The notes: generated by a model not told the origin, from the sequence alone. Positions 1 to 9,504 are shown, numbered from the stretch's first letter. The stretch is DNA of 23,519 bases from JAYZAP01 sp964645285 (GCA_964645285.1 CAZYDR010000056.1:1-23519), one strand, 5' to 3'. Numbers and translations: made by a program.

Positions 1-1396
<1,396 letters not shown>

Positions 1397-1409
1397 GGCG
1401 CGCCCTTCC

Positions 1410-2675
1410 CTACAGCAACATGGTCAGCGGGTCTTCGATCAGCGCCTTGAAAGCGGCCAGAAACTGGGCGCTAACGGCGCCATCAACCACCCGGTGATCC
1501 ACCGACAGAGTGCAACTCATGACCGTCGTCACGGCCAGGGCGCCGTCTCTGACCACCGGGCGCTGCTCACCCATGCCGACGGCGAGAATAGCGCCCTGGG
1601 GCGGATTGATGACGGCGGTGAACGCCGTGACGCCGAACATGCCCAGGTTCGAGATACTGAAAGTACCGCCCTGGAATTCCTCGGGCGCCAGCTTGCCGTC
1701 CCGGGCGCGCGCCGCCAGGTCCTTCATCTCCGCCGATATGGTGGCCAGCCCCTTGGAGCCGGCGTCATGGATAATCGGCGTAATCAAACCCTCGTCAATG
1801 GCCACGGCGACGGAGATATCCGCCCGCTGGTAGAGCCGGATGGCCGCGTCGGTCCACGACGCATTGGCTGCCGGCACCTTACCCAGCGCCAGAGCAGCCG
1901 CGCGAACAACGAAATCGTTGACTGAAATCTTGTAGGCGTCGGGACCCTCGGCCGGGCTTCGGCTGTTGAGCTCCTTACGGGCCTCGAGCAAGGCGTCGAT
2001 GTGGCAGTCCACGGTAAGATGAAAATGAGGCGCCTCGCGTTTGGATTCCGTCAAACGTTGGGCGATGATCTTGCGCACAGCCGAGTTGGGCGCCTCGATG
2101 TAAGCGGGCATTCCAGGCGTCTCCACAATAGCTGTTGGTACGGCCGCCGACCCCGGCCTGGCCGCCGCGGCAGGCGCGCCGACACCGGCAAGGGCGGTCT
2201 CGACATCGGTTTTGACCACCCGGCCATGCGGACCACTGCCGGCAATGGCGCCGATGTCCAGGCCGGATTGGGTCGCCATGCGGCGGGCAAGCGGACTGGC
2301 AACGACGCGGTCGCCGGATGATGGCGCCATGGGCACTGGCTCTGCAACGGGCTCGACGGGTGACGCCGGCGCCGGTTCAGCGGCTGGCACCGGCGTATCC
2401 ACGACAACCGCATCCAGCGCCGAGGCATCCTCGCCCTCTTCCAGCATCACGGCGATGGCGGTATTGACGGCAACGTTCTCGCTACCCTCGGCAACCAGAA
2501 TGCGGCCGAGCACGCCCTCTTCCACCGCTTCGACTTCCATGGTCGCCTTGTCGGTCTCAATCTCGGCGATGATGTCGCCGGACACCACGGTGTCGCCTTC
2601 CTGCTTGTGCCATTTGGCGAGATTACCCTCGGTCATGGTCGGCGACAGGGCCGGCATGAAAATCTGGATTGTCAT
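1410..2675 (-). CDS. pdhC: Dihydrolipoamide acetyltransferase, E2 of pyruvate dehydrogenase
   Basis: E2 forms the core of the pyruvate dehydrogenase complex and transfers the acetyl group from lipoyl-lysine to CoA. The 421-residue product has one lipoyl domain (about 1-77, with Lys43 in ETDKATME), an Ala/Pro/Val-rich linker, a peripheral-subunit-binding domain (about 125-161, ASPLARRMA...GSGPHGRV), a second linker, and the catalytic domain ending in DHRVVDG (His394, Asp398 active-site pair). The reading frame stays open upstream to 2828, but the ATG at 2675 starts exactly at the lipoyl domain and has an AGGAG site just upstream, so I chose it. It begins 13 bases after the pdhB stop. A single lipoyl domain on E2 fits the alphaproteobacterial layout in which E1-beta carries another. 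Confidence 0.96.
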   Translation of the reverse strand: MTIQIFMPALSPTMTEGNLAKWHKQEGDTVVSGDIIAEIETDKATMEVEAVEEGVLGRILVAEGSENVAVNTAIAVMLEEGEDASALDAVVVDTPVPAAEPAPASPVEPVAEPVPMAPSSGDRVVASPLARRMATQSGLDIGAIAGSGPHGRVVKTDVETALAGVGAPAAAARPGSAAVPTAIVETPGMPAYIEAPNSAVRKIIAQRLTESKREAPHFHLTVDCHIDALLEARKELNSRSPAEGPDAYKISVNDFVVRAAALALGKVPAANASWTDAAIRLYQRADISVAVAIDEGLITPIIHDAGSKGLATISAEMKDLAARARDGKLAPEEFQGGTFSISNLGMFGVTAFTAVINPPQGAILAVGMGEQRPVVRDGALAVTTVMSCTLSVDHRVVDGAVSAQFLAAFKALIEDPLTMLL

Positions 2676-2688
2676 GACTCCACTCCTC

Positions 2689-4050
2689 TCATGACCGGTA
2701 ACAGATGTCGCGCGCCGCCTGGGCGATTTGATCGGCCTGGGGCAGCGCCAGCTTTTCCAGGTTGGCGGCGTAGGGCATGGGCACATCGACCCCGGAGACC
2801 CGCGCCACCGGCGCATCAAGATCGTCAAAGGCGAGTTCCATCATGGCGGCGGACAGCTCGGCGCCGATGCCGGCGAAGGGCCAGCCTTCCTCGACCGTTA
2901 CCAGGCGATTGGTTTTTCTAACCGACGCCACGATGGTGTCCGTGTCCAACGGTCGGATCGTGCGCAGATCGATGACCTCGGCGTCGATGCCGTCGGCAGC
3001 CAGGGCTTCGGCAGCGGCCAGGGCATGGCCGACCATGATCGAGAATGCGGCGATGGTGACGTCGCCACCGGCGCGCACCACCTTGGCGCGGCCGATGGGC
3101 ACGGTGAAGTCGTCGTCCACCGGCACTTCGAAGCTCTGGCCGTAGAGAATTTCGTTCTCCAGGAAGATCACCGGGTTGGGATCGCGGATGGCCGACTTGA
3201 GCAACCCCTTGGCGTCGCCCGCCGAGAACGGCGCCACCACCTTGAGGCCGGGGCAATGGGCGTACCAACTGGCGTAGCACTGGGAATGCTGGGCGCCAAC
3301 CCGTGCGGCGGCGCCATTGGGCCCGCGAAACACGATGGGACAGCGCATCTGGCCGCCGGACATGTATTGGGTCTTGGAGGCTGAATTGATGATCTGGTCA
3401 ATGGCCTGCATGGCGAAGTTAAACGTCATGAACTCGACGATGGGCCGCAGACCGGCGAAGGCGGCACCGATGCCGATGCCGGCGAAACCGGCCTCGGTTA
3501 TGGGTGTGTCGATGACCCGGCGGGCGCCGAATTCTTCCAGCAGGCCCTGGCTGACCTTATAGGCGCCCTGGTATTCGGCGACCTCCTCGCCCATGAGGAA
3601 GATGTCGTCGTGGCCGCGCATTTCCTCGGCCATGGCGTCGCGCAAGGCTTCGCGCACGGTCAGGGTCGTGGTGCTTTGGTAATGGGCGTCTTCGTCGCTG
3701 GCCGGGGCCGCCTGAACCGGGACTGGTGCTGGCGCCGCCTTGGCGGACGTCGCCGCTTGTGCTGCCGGGACACGCGCGGCTATATCGGGAATCGCGCTGG
3801 CGTCCTCGCCGTCCTCCAGCAACACCGCGATCGGCGTATTGACGGGCACGGCCTCGCTGCCTTCGGTCATGAGGATTTTGCCCATGACGCCGGCTTCATC
3901 CGCCTCGATCTCCATGGTCGCCTTGTCGGTTTCGATCTCGGCCAGGATGTCGCCGGCGGCCACAGCGTCACCTTCCTGCTTCAGCCATTTGGCGATATTG
4001 CCCTCGGTCATGGTCGGCGACAGCGCGGGCATGACAATGTTGATGGTCAT
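2689..4050 (-). CDS. pdhB: Pyruvate dehydrogenase E1 subunit beta with N-terminal lipoyl domain
   Basis: This is the beta half of the E1 heterotetramer that decarboxylates pyruvate with thiamine diphosphate. The 453-residue product starts with a full lipoyl domain (about 1-77, Lys43 in ETDKATME), nearly identical in its first 25 residues to that of PdhC. An Ala/Pro linker follows, and the transketolase-like beta domain starts near residue 125 (TLTVREALRDAM, then TPITEAGFAGIGIGAA). The C-terminal transketolase domain ends near the stop. The lipoyl-E1-beta fusion is characteristic of alphaproteobacterial complexes. The frame can also start at a TTG at 4065 that overlaps the pdhA stop, but GGAGG there is too close to the TTG. 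The ATG at 4050, with GGGA five bases upstream, matches the family N-terminus. Confidence 0.95.
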   Translation of the reverse strand: MTINIVMPALSPTMTEGNIAKWLKQEGDAVAAGDILAEIETDKATMEIEADEAGVMGKILMTEGSEAVPVNTPIAVLLEDGEDASAIPDIAARVPAAQAATSAKAAPAPVPVQAAPASDEDAHYQSTTTLTVREALRDAMAEEMRGHDDIFLMGEEVAEYQGAYKVSQGLLEEFGARRVIDTPITEAGFAGIGIGAAFAGLRPIVEFMTFNFAMQAIDQIINSASKTQYMSGGQMRCPIVFRGPNGAAARVGAQHSQCYASWYAHCPGLKVVAPFSAGDAKGLLKSAIRDPNPVIFLENEILYGQSFEVPVDDDFTVPIGRAKVVRAGGDVTIAAFSIMVGHALAAAEALAADGIDAEVIDLRTIRPLDTDTIVASVRKTNRLVTVEEGWPFAGIGAELSAAMMELAFDDLDAPVARVSGVDVPMPYAANLEKLALPQADQIAQAARDICYRS

Positions 4051-4061
4051 AAGGGTCCCGC

Positions 4062-5069
4062 TCAAGCCTCCAACAGGACGTCGGTGTAAAGCTCGGCGGC
4101 GTCGGGCTCGGGGCTGTTCTGGGCGAACTCGGCAGCCTCGGCGACCACCGCCTTGACCTCCCGGTCGATGTCCTTGAACACGGTCTCGTTGGCCTGCTTA
4201 TCGTCGAGCATGCGCTTACGCAGCTGTTCGATGGGGTCGCGGTGGGCGCGGACTTGCTGGACTTCCTCCCGGAGCCGGTATTTGGCCGGGTCCGACATGG
4301 AGTGGCCACGATAGCGATAAGTCTTCATCTCCATAAGGATCGGGCCGTTGCCTGACCGGCAATAGGCCACCGCCTCGTCGCCGGCGGCGCGCACGGCGAC
4401 TACGTCCATGCCATCGACCTCCATGCCGGGAATGCCGAAGGCGTCGCCGCGATTGGCGAATTCAGTACCCGCCTTGGCACGTTCAATGGATGTGCCCATG
4501 GCGTATTGATTGTTCTCGATGACGAACACCACCGGCAGCTTCCACAGGGACGCCATGTTGAACGACTCATAGACCTGACCCTGATTGGCCGCGCCCTCGC
4601 CGAAATAGGTCAGAGATACCCACTTCTCGTCGCGATACTTGTAGGCGAAGGCCATGCCAACACCGAGGGGCACCTGGGCGCCGACGATGCCGTTGCCACC
4701 GTAGAAATTCTTCTCGGTGGAAAACATGTGCATGGAGCCACCCTTGCCTTTGGAGTAGCCACCCCGGCGTCCGGTCAGCTCGGCCATGACGCCCTTGGCG
4801 TCCATGCCCCGGGCCAGCATGTGGCCATGGTCGCGATAGCTGGTGATGACGCCGTCGTACGGACCGATGGCGTGCTCCATGCCGACGACCACCGCCTCCT
4901 GGCCGATGTAGAGATGGCAGAATCCGCCGATCAGGCCCATGCCGTACATCTGGCCGGCCTTTTCCTCGAAACGGCGGATCAGCAGCATCTGCCTGTAATA
5001 GGCCAGAAGCTCGTCGCGATCCGGCGTCTTTGGTTTGGCGCGCTTGGTCTTTTTCTTGGGCGTCGCCAT
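4062..5069 (-). CDS. pdhA: Pyruvate dehydrogenase E1 subunit alpha
   Basis: This subunit binds thiamine diphosphate and Mg2+ and, with PdhB, starts the oxidative decarboxylation of pyruvate. The 335-residue product has a Lys/Pro-rich tail (1-18) and then the E1-alpha fold with RRFEEKAGQMYG, GGFCHLYIGQEA and SYRDHGHMLARG. The cofactor motif is GEGAANQG...ENNQYAMGT (residues 157-193). The loop YRYRGHSMSDPAKYR follows. The first motif reads GEG where GDG is usual, a conservative change that keeps an acidic Mg2+ ligand. The frame is open upstream to 5165, but the ATG at 5069 has a GGGGAAG site six bases upstream and gives the expected length. It is the first gene of the pdhA-pdhB-pdhC-lpdA run. 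A strong inverted repeat lies 30 bases upstream. Confidence 0.95.
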   Translation of the reverse strand: MATPKKKTKRAKPKTPDRDELLAYYRQMLLIRRFEEKAGQMYGMGLIGGFCHLYIGQEAVVVGMEHAIGPYDGVITSYRDHGHMLARGMDAKGVMAELTGRRGGYSKGKGGSMHMFSTEKNFYGGNGIVGAQVPLGVGMAFAYKYRDEKWVSLTYFGEGAANQGQVYESFNMASLWKLPVVFVIENNQYAMGTSIERAKAGTEFANRGDAFGIPGMEVDGMDVVAVRAAGDEAVAYCRSGNGPILMEMKTYRYRGHSMSDPAKYRLREEVQQVRAHRDPIEQLRKRMLDDKQANETVFKDIDREVKAVVAEAAEFAQNSPEPDAAELYTDVLLEA

Positions 5070-5098
5070 GGCAACTTCCCCGGCAGTTGAGCCCGCTC

Positions 5099-5118
5099 CC
5101 ATGAGGCAGGCCTCATGG
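5099..5118 (-). promoter_or_regulatory. Perfect 20-base inverted repeat in the pdhA leader (operator or RNA stem-loop)
   Basis: The plus strand reads CCATGAGGCAGGCCTCATGG, with 9-base arms matching perfectly around a 2-base centre. As RNA it would fold into an 8-bp stem with a 4-base loop ending 30 bases before the pdhA start codon. There is no U-tract after it, so a terminator is unlikely. It could be a dimeric-repressor operator or a 5'-UTR stem-loop. The function is inferred. Confidence 0.55.
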
Positions 5119-5125
5119 TCGTTAA

Positions 5126-5150
5126 ACGCGTATGAGAAATTACGCGTAAT
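5126..5150 (-). promoter_or_regulatory. Palindrome and repeated ACGCGTA upstream of pdhA, candidate operator/promoter
   Basis: A perfect 12-base palindrome ATTACGCGTAAT occupies 5139-5150. The core ACGCGTA occurs again at 5126-5132, 16 bases away. On the minus strand a weak promoter (TTGCAT, 17-bp spacer, TAATTT) would place the palindrome over the spacer and -10. The palindrome is seen directly. The promoter and operator roles are inferred and the -35/-10 matches are poor. Confidence 0.35.
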
Positions 5151-5222
5151 AGTCCCGCCATGCAAGGCAAGCCAGTCCTAAACCATGGGAAACGAGGGAT
5201 AAATCCCCTTACTGGGCAAGGC

Positions 5223-5552
5223 TCAAAGGGTCGAACGCGCCGGCTCCAGGAACATCACGAGCTCGCCGGGACGCGCCTGATTGAGCACCGCACGGACACG
5301 CTCATCAAGCATGTCGAGATCAAGATTATCGCGGCGCAGCAGGGAGACCCGGTGGGTCAGTTGATGTTCCTCGGCGCGGCTCATGACCAAGGCTGCCCGG
5401 GTCTGCTCAATCTGGTAGCTGAGTTGCAGCCAGGTCAACAACCCGCGCTCACCCTGAATGGCATGAAAGCCGATGTAGCTGACCATGCAGGCCACGGCCA
5501 GCGGCCCGGCCATGGACCGGACCCGTTGAGCTATTTCATTAAGCCACGACAT
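5223..5552 (-). CDS. ftsB: FtsB/DivIC-family septum formation initiator
   Basis: This is a small bitopic division protein of the FtsB/DivIC family, which joins FtsL and FtsQ at the division site. The 109-residue product has a short cytoplasmic N-terminus, one membrane helix (about 15-32), the motif AIQGERGLLTW just after it (31-41), then a heptad-like coiled coil (about 43-80) and a short C-terminal tail (DERVRAVLNQARPGE). Sequence conservation in this family is low, so the call rests on size, topology, the GERGLL motif and the position between eno and pdhA, where alphaproteobacteria usually carry such a gene. The ribosome site before the ATG at 5552 is weak. A TTGACC -35 and two GANTC sites lie directly upstream. 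Confidence 0.88.
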   Translation of the reverse strand: MSWLNEIAQRVRSMAGPLAVACMVSYIGFHAIQGERGLLTWLQLSYQIEQTRAALVMSRAEEHQLTHRVSLLRRDNLDLDMLDERVRAVLNQARPGELVMFLEPARSTL

Positions 5553-5558
5553 AACCGC

Positions 5559-5588
5559 ATTGAATCACAATCGATTCGCCCGGGTCAA
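5559..5588 (-). promoter_or_regulatory. Candidate ftsB promoter with two GANTC methylation sites
   Basis: On the minus strand TTGACC (5583-5588) is followed after 18 bases by TTCAAT (5559-5564), which would start transcription at or next to the ftsB ATG. Two GANTC sites, the CcrM target of alphaproteobacteria, lie at 5562-5566 and 5573-5577, one touching the -10 and one in the spacer. GANTC in such positions is typical of GcrA-dependent promoters, but two sites can also arise by chance. Confidence 0.35.
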
Positions 5589-5618
5589 GCCACTGATTGC
5601 AAGACCGATACGAGGCTG

Positions 5619-6905
5619 TCAGTCACCGCTACGGGCGAATGCGCCGGCGCCGGGGTAGCGCGCCATGCGATCAAGCTCTTCCTCGATACGGAGCAACTGG
5701 TTGTACTTGGCCATGCGGTCGGAGCGCGACAGAGAGCCGGTTTTTATCTGGCCGCAGTTGGTGGCGACCGCCAGATCGGCGATAGTGGCGTCCTCGGTCT
5801 CGCCCGAACGGTGCGACATGACGGAGGCATAACCGGCCCGTCCCGCCCGCTCCACGGTCTCCAGGGTTTCTGATAAGGTGCCAATCTGATTCACTTTTAT
5901 CAGAATCGCATTGGCCGCGCCCTGAGCGATTCCTTGATTGAGCCGGGCCACATTGGTGACGAACAAATCGTCGCCGACAAGCTGGGTCTCGGCGCCCAGG
6001 GCGGCGGTCATGGTGACCCAGCCGTCCCAGTCATCCTCGGCTATACCATCCTCGATGGAGACGATGGGATAGCGCCCAACCAGGTCCTCGTAATAGGCCG
6101 TCATGGCGGCGCTATCGAGGGTCTTGCCCTCGCCGTCGAGCACATAGGCGCCGTCGGAATAAAATTCGCTGGCCGCCGCGTCGAGGGCCAGAGAAATATC
6201 GTCGCCGGGGGTGTAACCCGCCGAATCGATGGCCTTGACGATTTCCGCCAGGGCGGCGTCGGCACTGGCCAGATTGGGTGCGAAACCGCCCTCGTCGCCC
6301 ACAGCCGTGGAATGGCCCGCATCATCCAGTTGGCGGCGCAAGGCATGAAACACCTCGGCCCCCATGCGCAGGGCCTCGGCAAAATTATCGGCCCCCACGG
6401 GCACAATCATGAACTCCTGCAGGTCGATGCTGTTGTTGGCATGGGCACCGCCGTTGACCACGTTCATCATGGGCACCGGCAGGTCGCGGGCGTGGGAGCC
6501 ACCAACATAGCGATAGAGCGGCAAGGCACGGGCGCTGGCCGCCGCCTTGGCTACGGCGAGACTGACGCCGAGAATGGCGTTGGCCCCGAGACGGCTCTTG
6601 TTCGCCGTGCCGTCGAGATCGATCATAGTCTGGTCGATGGCTTCCTGCTCGGTGGCGTCCATACCCGAAAGAGCGTCGAACAGTTCACCATTGACCGCTT
6701 CGACGGCCTCGAGCACGCCCTTGCCGCCGTAACGCTCAGCGTCGCCATCGCGGCGCTCGACCGCTTCGTGGGCGCCGGTGGACGCCCCCGACGGTACCCC
6801 GGCCCGGCCTTCGGCGCCATTGTCGAGGGTGACGTCGACCTCGACCGTCGGGTTGCCCCGGCTGTCGAGAATTTCACGGGCATGGATATCGACGATCTCG
6901 GTCAT
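5619..6905 (-). CDS. eno: Enolase (phosphopyruvate hydratase)
   Basis: Enolase converts 2-phosphoglycerate to phosphoenolpyruvate in lower glycolysis and needs Mg2+. The 428-residue product is full length. Visible family features are AREILDSRGNPTVEV near the N-terminus, SGASTGAHEAVE, GDEGGFAPN with the catalytic Glu, SIEDGIAEDDW with a metal-binding Asp/Glu, the signature ILIKVNQIGTLSET with the catalytic Lys, and SHRSGETED near the C-terminus. The ATG at 6905 has a GGAG site six bases upstream. It lies 41 bases downstream of kdsA on the same strand, so co-transcription with kdsA and pyrG is likely. No truncation or frameshift is visible. Confidence 0.98.
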   Translation of the reverse strand: MTEIVDIHAREILDSRGNPTVEVDVTLDNGAEGRAGVPSGASTGAHEAVERRDGDAERYGGKGVLEAVEAVNGELFDALSGMDATEQEAIDQTMIDLDGTANKSRLGANAILGVSLAVAKAAASARALPLYRYVGGSHARDLPVPMMNVVNGGAHANNSIDLQEFMIVPVGADNFAEALRMGAEVFHALRRQLDDAGHSTAVGDEGGFAPNLASADAALAEIVKAIDSAGYTPGDDISLALDAAASEFYSDGAYVLDGEGKTLDSAAMTAYYEDLVGRYPIVSIEDGIAEDDWDGWVTMTAALGAETQLVGDDLFVTNVARLNQGIAQGAANAILIKVNQIGTLSETLETVERAGRAGYASVMSHRSGETEDATIADLAVATNCGQIKTGSLSRSDRMAKYNQLLRIEEELDRMARYPGAGAFARSGD

Positions 6906-6946
6906 GAGAGTCTCCGCGAATAGATAAATTGAAACGTCGTAGGTAT

Positions 6947-7777
6947 TTAAAGGGTTTTGGTCAGCCGGTCGAGAGCCACGAGGCGGGCCAGCAGTTCGGA
7001 CATTTCATCGAGCGGCACCATGTTGGGGCCATCGCTGGGCGCGCTGTCCGGGTTCTGGTGGGTCTCCATGAATACGGCGGCAACGCCAACCGCCACCGCG
7101 GCGCGGGCCAATACGGGCACGAACTCGCGCTGGCCACCGCTGGTGCCGCCCTGCCCGCCTGGCTGCTGCACCGAGTGGGTTGCGTCGAACACCACCGGGC
7201 AACCGGTCTCGGCCAGAACGGGCAACGCACGCATGTCCGAGACCAAAGTGTTGTAGCCGAAACTGGCGCCGCGCTCGCACAGCATGATGTCGTTGTTGCC
7301 GGCATCCCGGGCCTTGGCGAACACATTGGCCATGTCCCACGGCGCCAGGAACTGACCCTTCTTGATATTGACCGGTCGGCGGGTCACCGCCGCCGCCATC
7401 ACCAGATCGGTCTGGCGGCACAGATAGGCGGGAATCTGCAGCACATCCACGGCCTCGGCTACCGGGGCGCACTGCTCAGGCAAATGAACGTCGGTGACAA
7501 CAGGACAGCCCATGGCCTCGCGCACGCCGGCCAGAATATCCAGACCCTCGGCCATGCCGGTGCCGCGCGGACTGTCCACGCTGGTACGGTTGGCCTTGTC
7601 GAATGAGCTTTTGTAGATCAGGCCGATGCCGGCCTCGGACGCCATGCCACATAGCGCATCGGCGGTCTCCAGAGCATGAGCGCGGCTTTCAATGGCGCAG
7701 GGTCCGGCGATCAGCGTCAGCGGCAGATCATTGCCGATACGCAGATCGCCCACCGCAATCTGGTGTGGCTTTGTCAT
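6947..7777 (-). CDS. kdsA: 3-deoxy-8-phosphooctulonate synthase (KDO-8-P synthase), metal-dependent type
   Basis: KdsA condenses phosphoenolpyruvate with arabinose 5-phosphate to make KDO 8-phosphate for lipopolysaccharide, so the organism is Gram-negative with KDO-containing LPS. The 276-residue product shows IAGPCAIES with Cys27, KSSFDKANRTS, TDVHLPEQ, NIKKGQFLAPWDM, CERGASFGYN, DATHSVQQPGG, METHQNPD and DGPNM. The Cys in AGPC, with the later His, Glu and Asp, is the metal-ligand set of the metal-dependent class (Aquifex type). The metal-independent E. coli enzyme has Asn at the Cys position. It starts 10 bases after the pyrG stop without a clear ribosome site, which suggests translational coupling. 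PEP made by the adjacent enolase is one of its substrates. Confidence 0.97.
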   Translation of the reverse strand: MTKPHQIAVGDLRIGNDLPLTLIAGPCAIESRAHALETADALCGMASEAGIGLIYKSSFDKANRTSVDSPRGTGMAEGLDILAGVREAMGCPVVTDVHLPEQCAPVAEAVDVLQIPAYLCRQTDLVMAAAVTRRPVNIKKGQFLAPWDMANVFAKARDAGNNDIMLCERGASFGYNTLVSDMRALPVLAETGCPVVFDATHSVQQPGGQGGTSGGQREFVPVLARAAVAVGVAAVFMETHQNPDSAPSDGPNMVPLDEMSELLARLVALDRLTKTL

Positions 7778-7787
7778 GTGCGAAAGA

Positions 7788-9416
7788 TCAGACCAGGCGA
7801 GATTGCTGGACCGCCGCCTCGATGAACGACGCGAACAACGGGTGAGGGTCGAACGGCTTTGATTTTAGCTCCGGGTGGAACTGGACGCCGACGAACCACG
7901 GGTGGTCGGTCAGCTCGATGATCTCGGGCAACACACCATCGGGTGACATGCCGGAAAATCTCATGCCCGCCGCCTCGAGTTGCGGGCGGTAATTGATGTT
8001 GACCTCGTAGCGATGGCGGTGCCGCTCGCTGATGGTCTTCTTATCGTAGATTTGCGACACCCGGCTGCCGTTCTCGAAGACACATTCATAGGCGCCGAGA
8101 CGCATGGTGCCGCCGAGATTATCGCCGACGTTGCGGGTCTCGGTAACGTTGCCCCGGGTCCACTCAGTCATCAGCCCGACCACCGGATCCTCGCAGAAAC
8201 CGAACTCGGTGGACGAGGCGCCGGGCAAGCCGGCCAGATTGCGCGCGGTTTCGATCACCGCCATCTGCATGCCGAAGCAGATGCCGAAATAAGGAATTTT
8301 ACGCTCGCGGGCGAAGGTCACCGCCGCCACCTTGCCTTCGGCGCCCCGTTCACCGAAACCGCCCGGCACCAGAATGCCATCGACCTCCTGCAATTCATGA
8401 ACGATGTCGTCGGACTTGAAGGTCTCGGCATCGACCCAGGACATCTTGACCCGCACATGGTTGGCGATGCCGCCATGGGTCAGCGCTTCGGCCAGAGACT
8501 TATAGGCGTCGATCAGGCCGGTATATTTGCCGACCACGGCGATACTGACTTCGCCCTCGGGCCTGCGAATACGATCGGCAATGGTTTCCCAACGAGACAA
8601 GTCCGGCGCCACCTTGTCCTCAATGCCGAAGCGCAGCAGCACCTGGGTGTCGAGACCGGCCTCGTGATAGCTGATGGGCGCCTGATAGATGGTATCGACA
8701 TCGAGAGCCGGAATCACCGCTTCCTTGCGGACATTGCAGAACAACGCAATCTTGCCGAGCTCGCCGGGGGGTATTTCCCGCTCCGAGCGACACAACAGGA
8801 TATCCGGCTGGATACCGATGCCGCGCAGTTCCTTGACCGAATGCTGGGTCGGCTTGGTCTTGAGCTCGCCGACCGAGGCGAGGTACGGCACCAGAGTGGC
8901 GTGGACAAAGCAGGTGTCGTCGCGCGGCAGTTCGTTGCCGAGCTGGCGAATCGCCTCAAGGAACGGCAGGCTTTCGATATCGCCCACGGTGCCGCCGATC
9001 TCACAAAGCAGGAAATCCGTATCCTGGGTATCGGCGACGATGAATTTCTTGATGGCGTCGGTAACGTGAGGAATGACCTGCACCGTGCCGCCCAGATAAT
9101 CGCCGCGACGCTCTTTGAGAATCACCGTGGAATAGACCCGGCCGCTGGTGATGTTGTCGCTCTTGCGCGCCGGCACACCGGTGAAACGCTCGTAGTGGCC
9201 GAGGTCGAGATCAGTCTCGGCGCCATCGTCGGTGACGAATACCTCGCCGTGCTGATAGGGGCTCATGGTGCCCGGATCGACATTGAGATAGGGATCGAGC
9301 TTGCGCAGGCGGACGCGATATCCGCGTGCCTGAAGCAACGCCGCGAGTGCTGCGGAGCCAAGACCTTTTCCCAGGGAAGAGACCACACCGCCGGTGATGA
9401 ATATGAACCGCGCCAT
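7788..9416 (-). CDS. pyrG: CTP synthase
   Basis: PyrG aminates UTP to CTP using ATP and glutamine. The 542-residue product has an N-terminal synthetase domain (FITGGVVSSLGKGLGSA P-loop, DPYLNVDPGTMSPYQHGEVFVTDDG, EIGGTVGDIES) and a class I glutamine amidotransferase domain. That domain has VPGGFGERG, the nucleophile Cys in YFGICFGMQ (about residue 380), and the His514/Glu516 pair in VQFHPE. The frame is open upstream to 9554, overlapping secG, but the family N-terminus MARFIFITGG fixes the ATG at 9416. No strong ribosome site precedes it. It lies 88 bases downstream of secG, and the leader between them holds a short hairpin. Confidence 0.97.
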   Translation of the reverse strand: MARFIFITGGVVSSLGKGLGSAALAALLQARGYRVRLRKLDPYLNVDPGTMSPYQHGEVFVTDDGAETDLDLGHYERFTGVPARKSDNITSGRVYSTVILKERRGDYLGGTVQVIPHVTDAIKKFIVADTQDTDFLLCEIGGTVGDIESLPFLEAIRQLGNELPRDDTCFVHATLVPYLASVGELKTKPTQHSVKELRGIGIQPDILLCRSEREIPPGELGKIALFCNVRKEAVIPALDVDTIYQAPISYHEAGLDTQVLLRFGIEDKVAPDLSRWETIADRIRRPEGEVSIAVVGKYTGLIDAYKSLAEALTHGGIANHVRVKMSWVDAETFKSDDIVHELQEVDGILVPGGFGERGAEGKVAAVTFARERKIPYFGICFGMQMAVIETARNLAGLPGASSTEFGFCEDPVVGLMTEWTRGNVTETRNVGDNLGGTMRLGAYECVFENGSRVSQIYDKKTISERHRHRYEVNINYRPQLEAAGMRFSGMSPDGVLPEIIELTDHPWFVGVQFHPELKSKPFDPHPLFASFIEAAVQQSRLV

Positions 9417-9454
9417 GGAATTTACGTATAACACAGGTTGGTGGGGAGCAGAAG

Positions 9455-9470
9455 CGCGACCCGCGTCGCG
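9455..9470 (-). promoter_or_regulatory. Short GC-rich hairpin between secG and pyrG
   Basis: Arms CGCGAC and GTCGCG form a perfect 6-bp stem around a 4-base loop, 38 bases before the pyrG start. No U-tract follows in the transcribed direction, so it is not a convincing terminator. It may be an RNA-stability or processing element in the secG-pyrG transcript. A TTATAC sequence nearer pyrG could be a -10 but has no matching -35. Confidence 0.3.
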
Positions 9471-9504
9471 AAGAGCATTTTGATGGTTTTTTGCCCTCAC
9501 GCCT

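Noticed and set aside
5190..5222. Terminator hairpin after ftsB
   Set aside because: The best pairing is four to five bases with a wobble and no U-tract, too weak to call.
5934..6923. Plus-strand open frame of 329 codons opposite eno
   Set aside because: It mirrors enolase codons and shows no recognisable domain. Similar shadows lie opposite ppiD (10822-11679) and trpD (22040-22942).
7980..9431. Long plus-strand open frame of 483 codons opposite pyrG
   Set aside because: It is antisense to an intact CTP synthase and has no family motif or ribosome site. GC-rich codon bias produces such frames.
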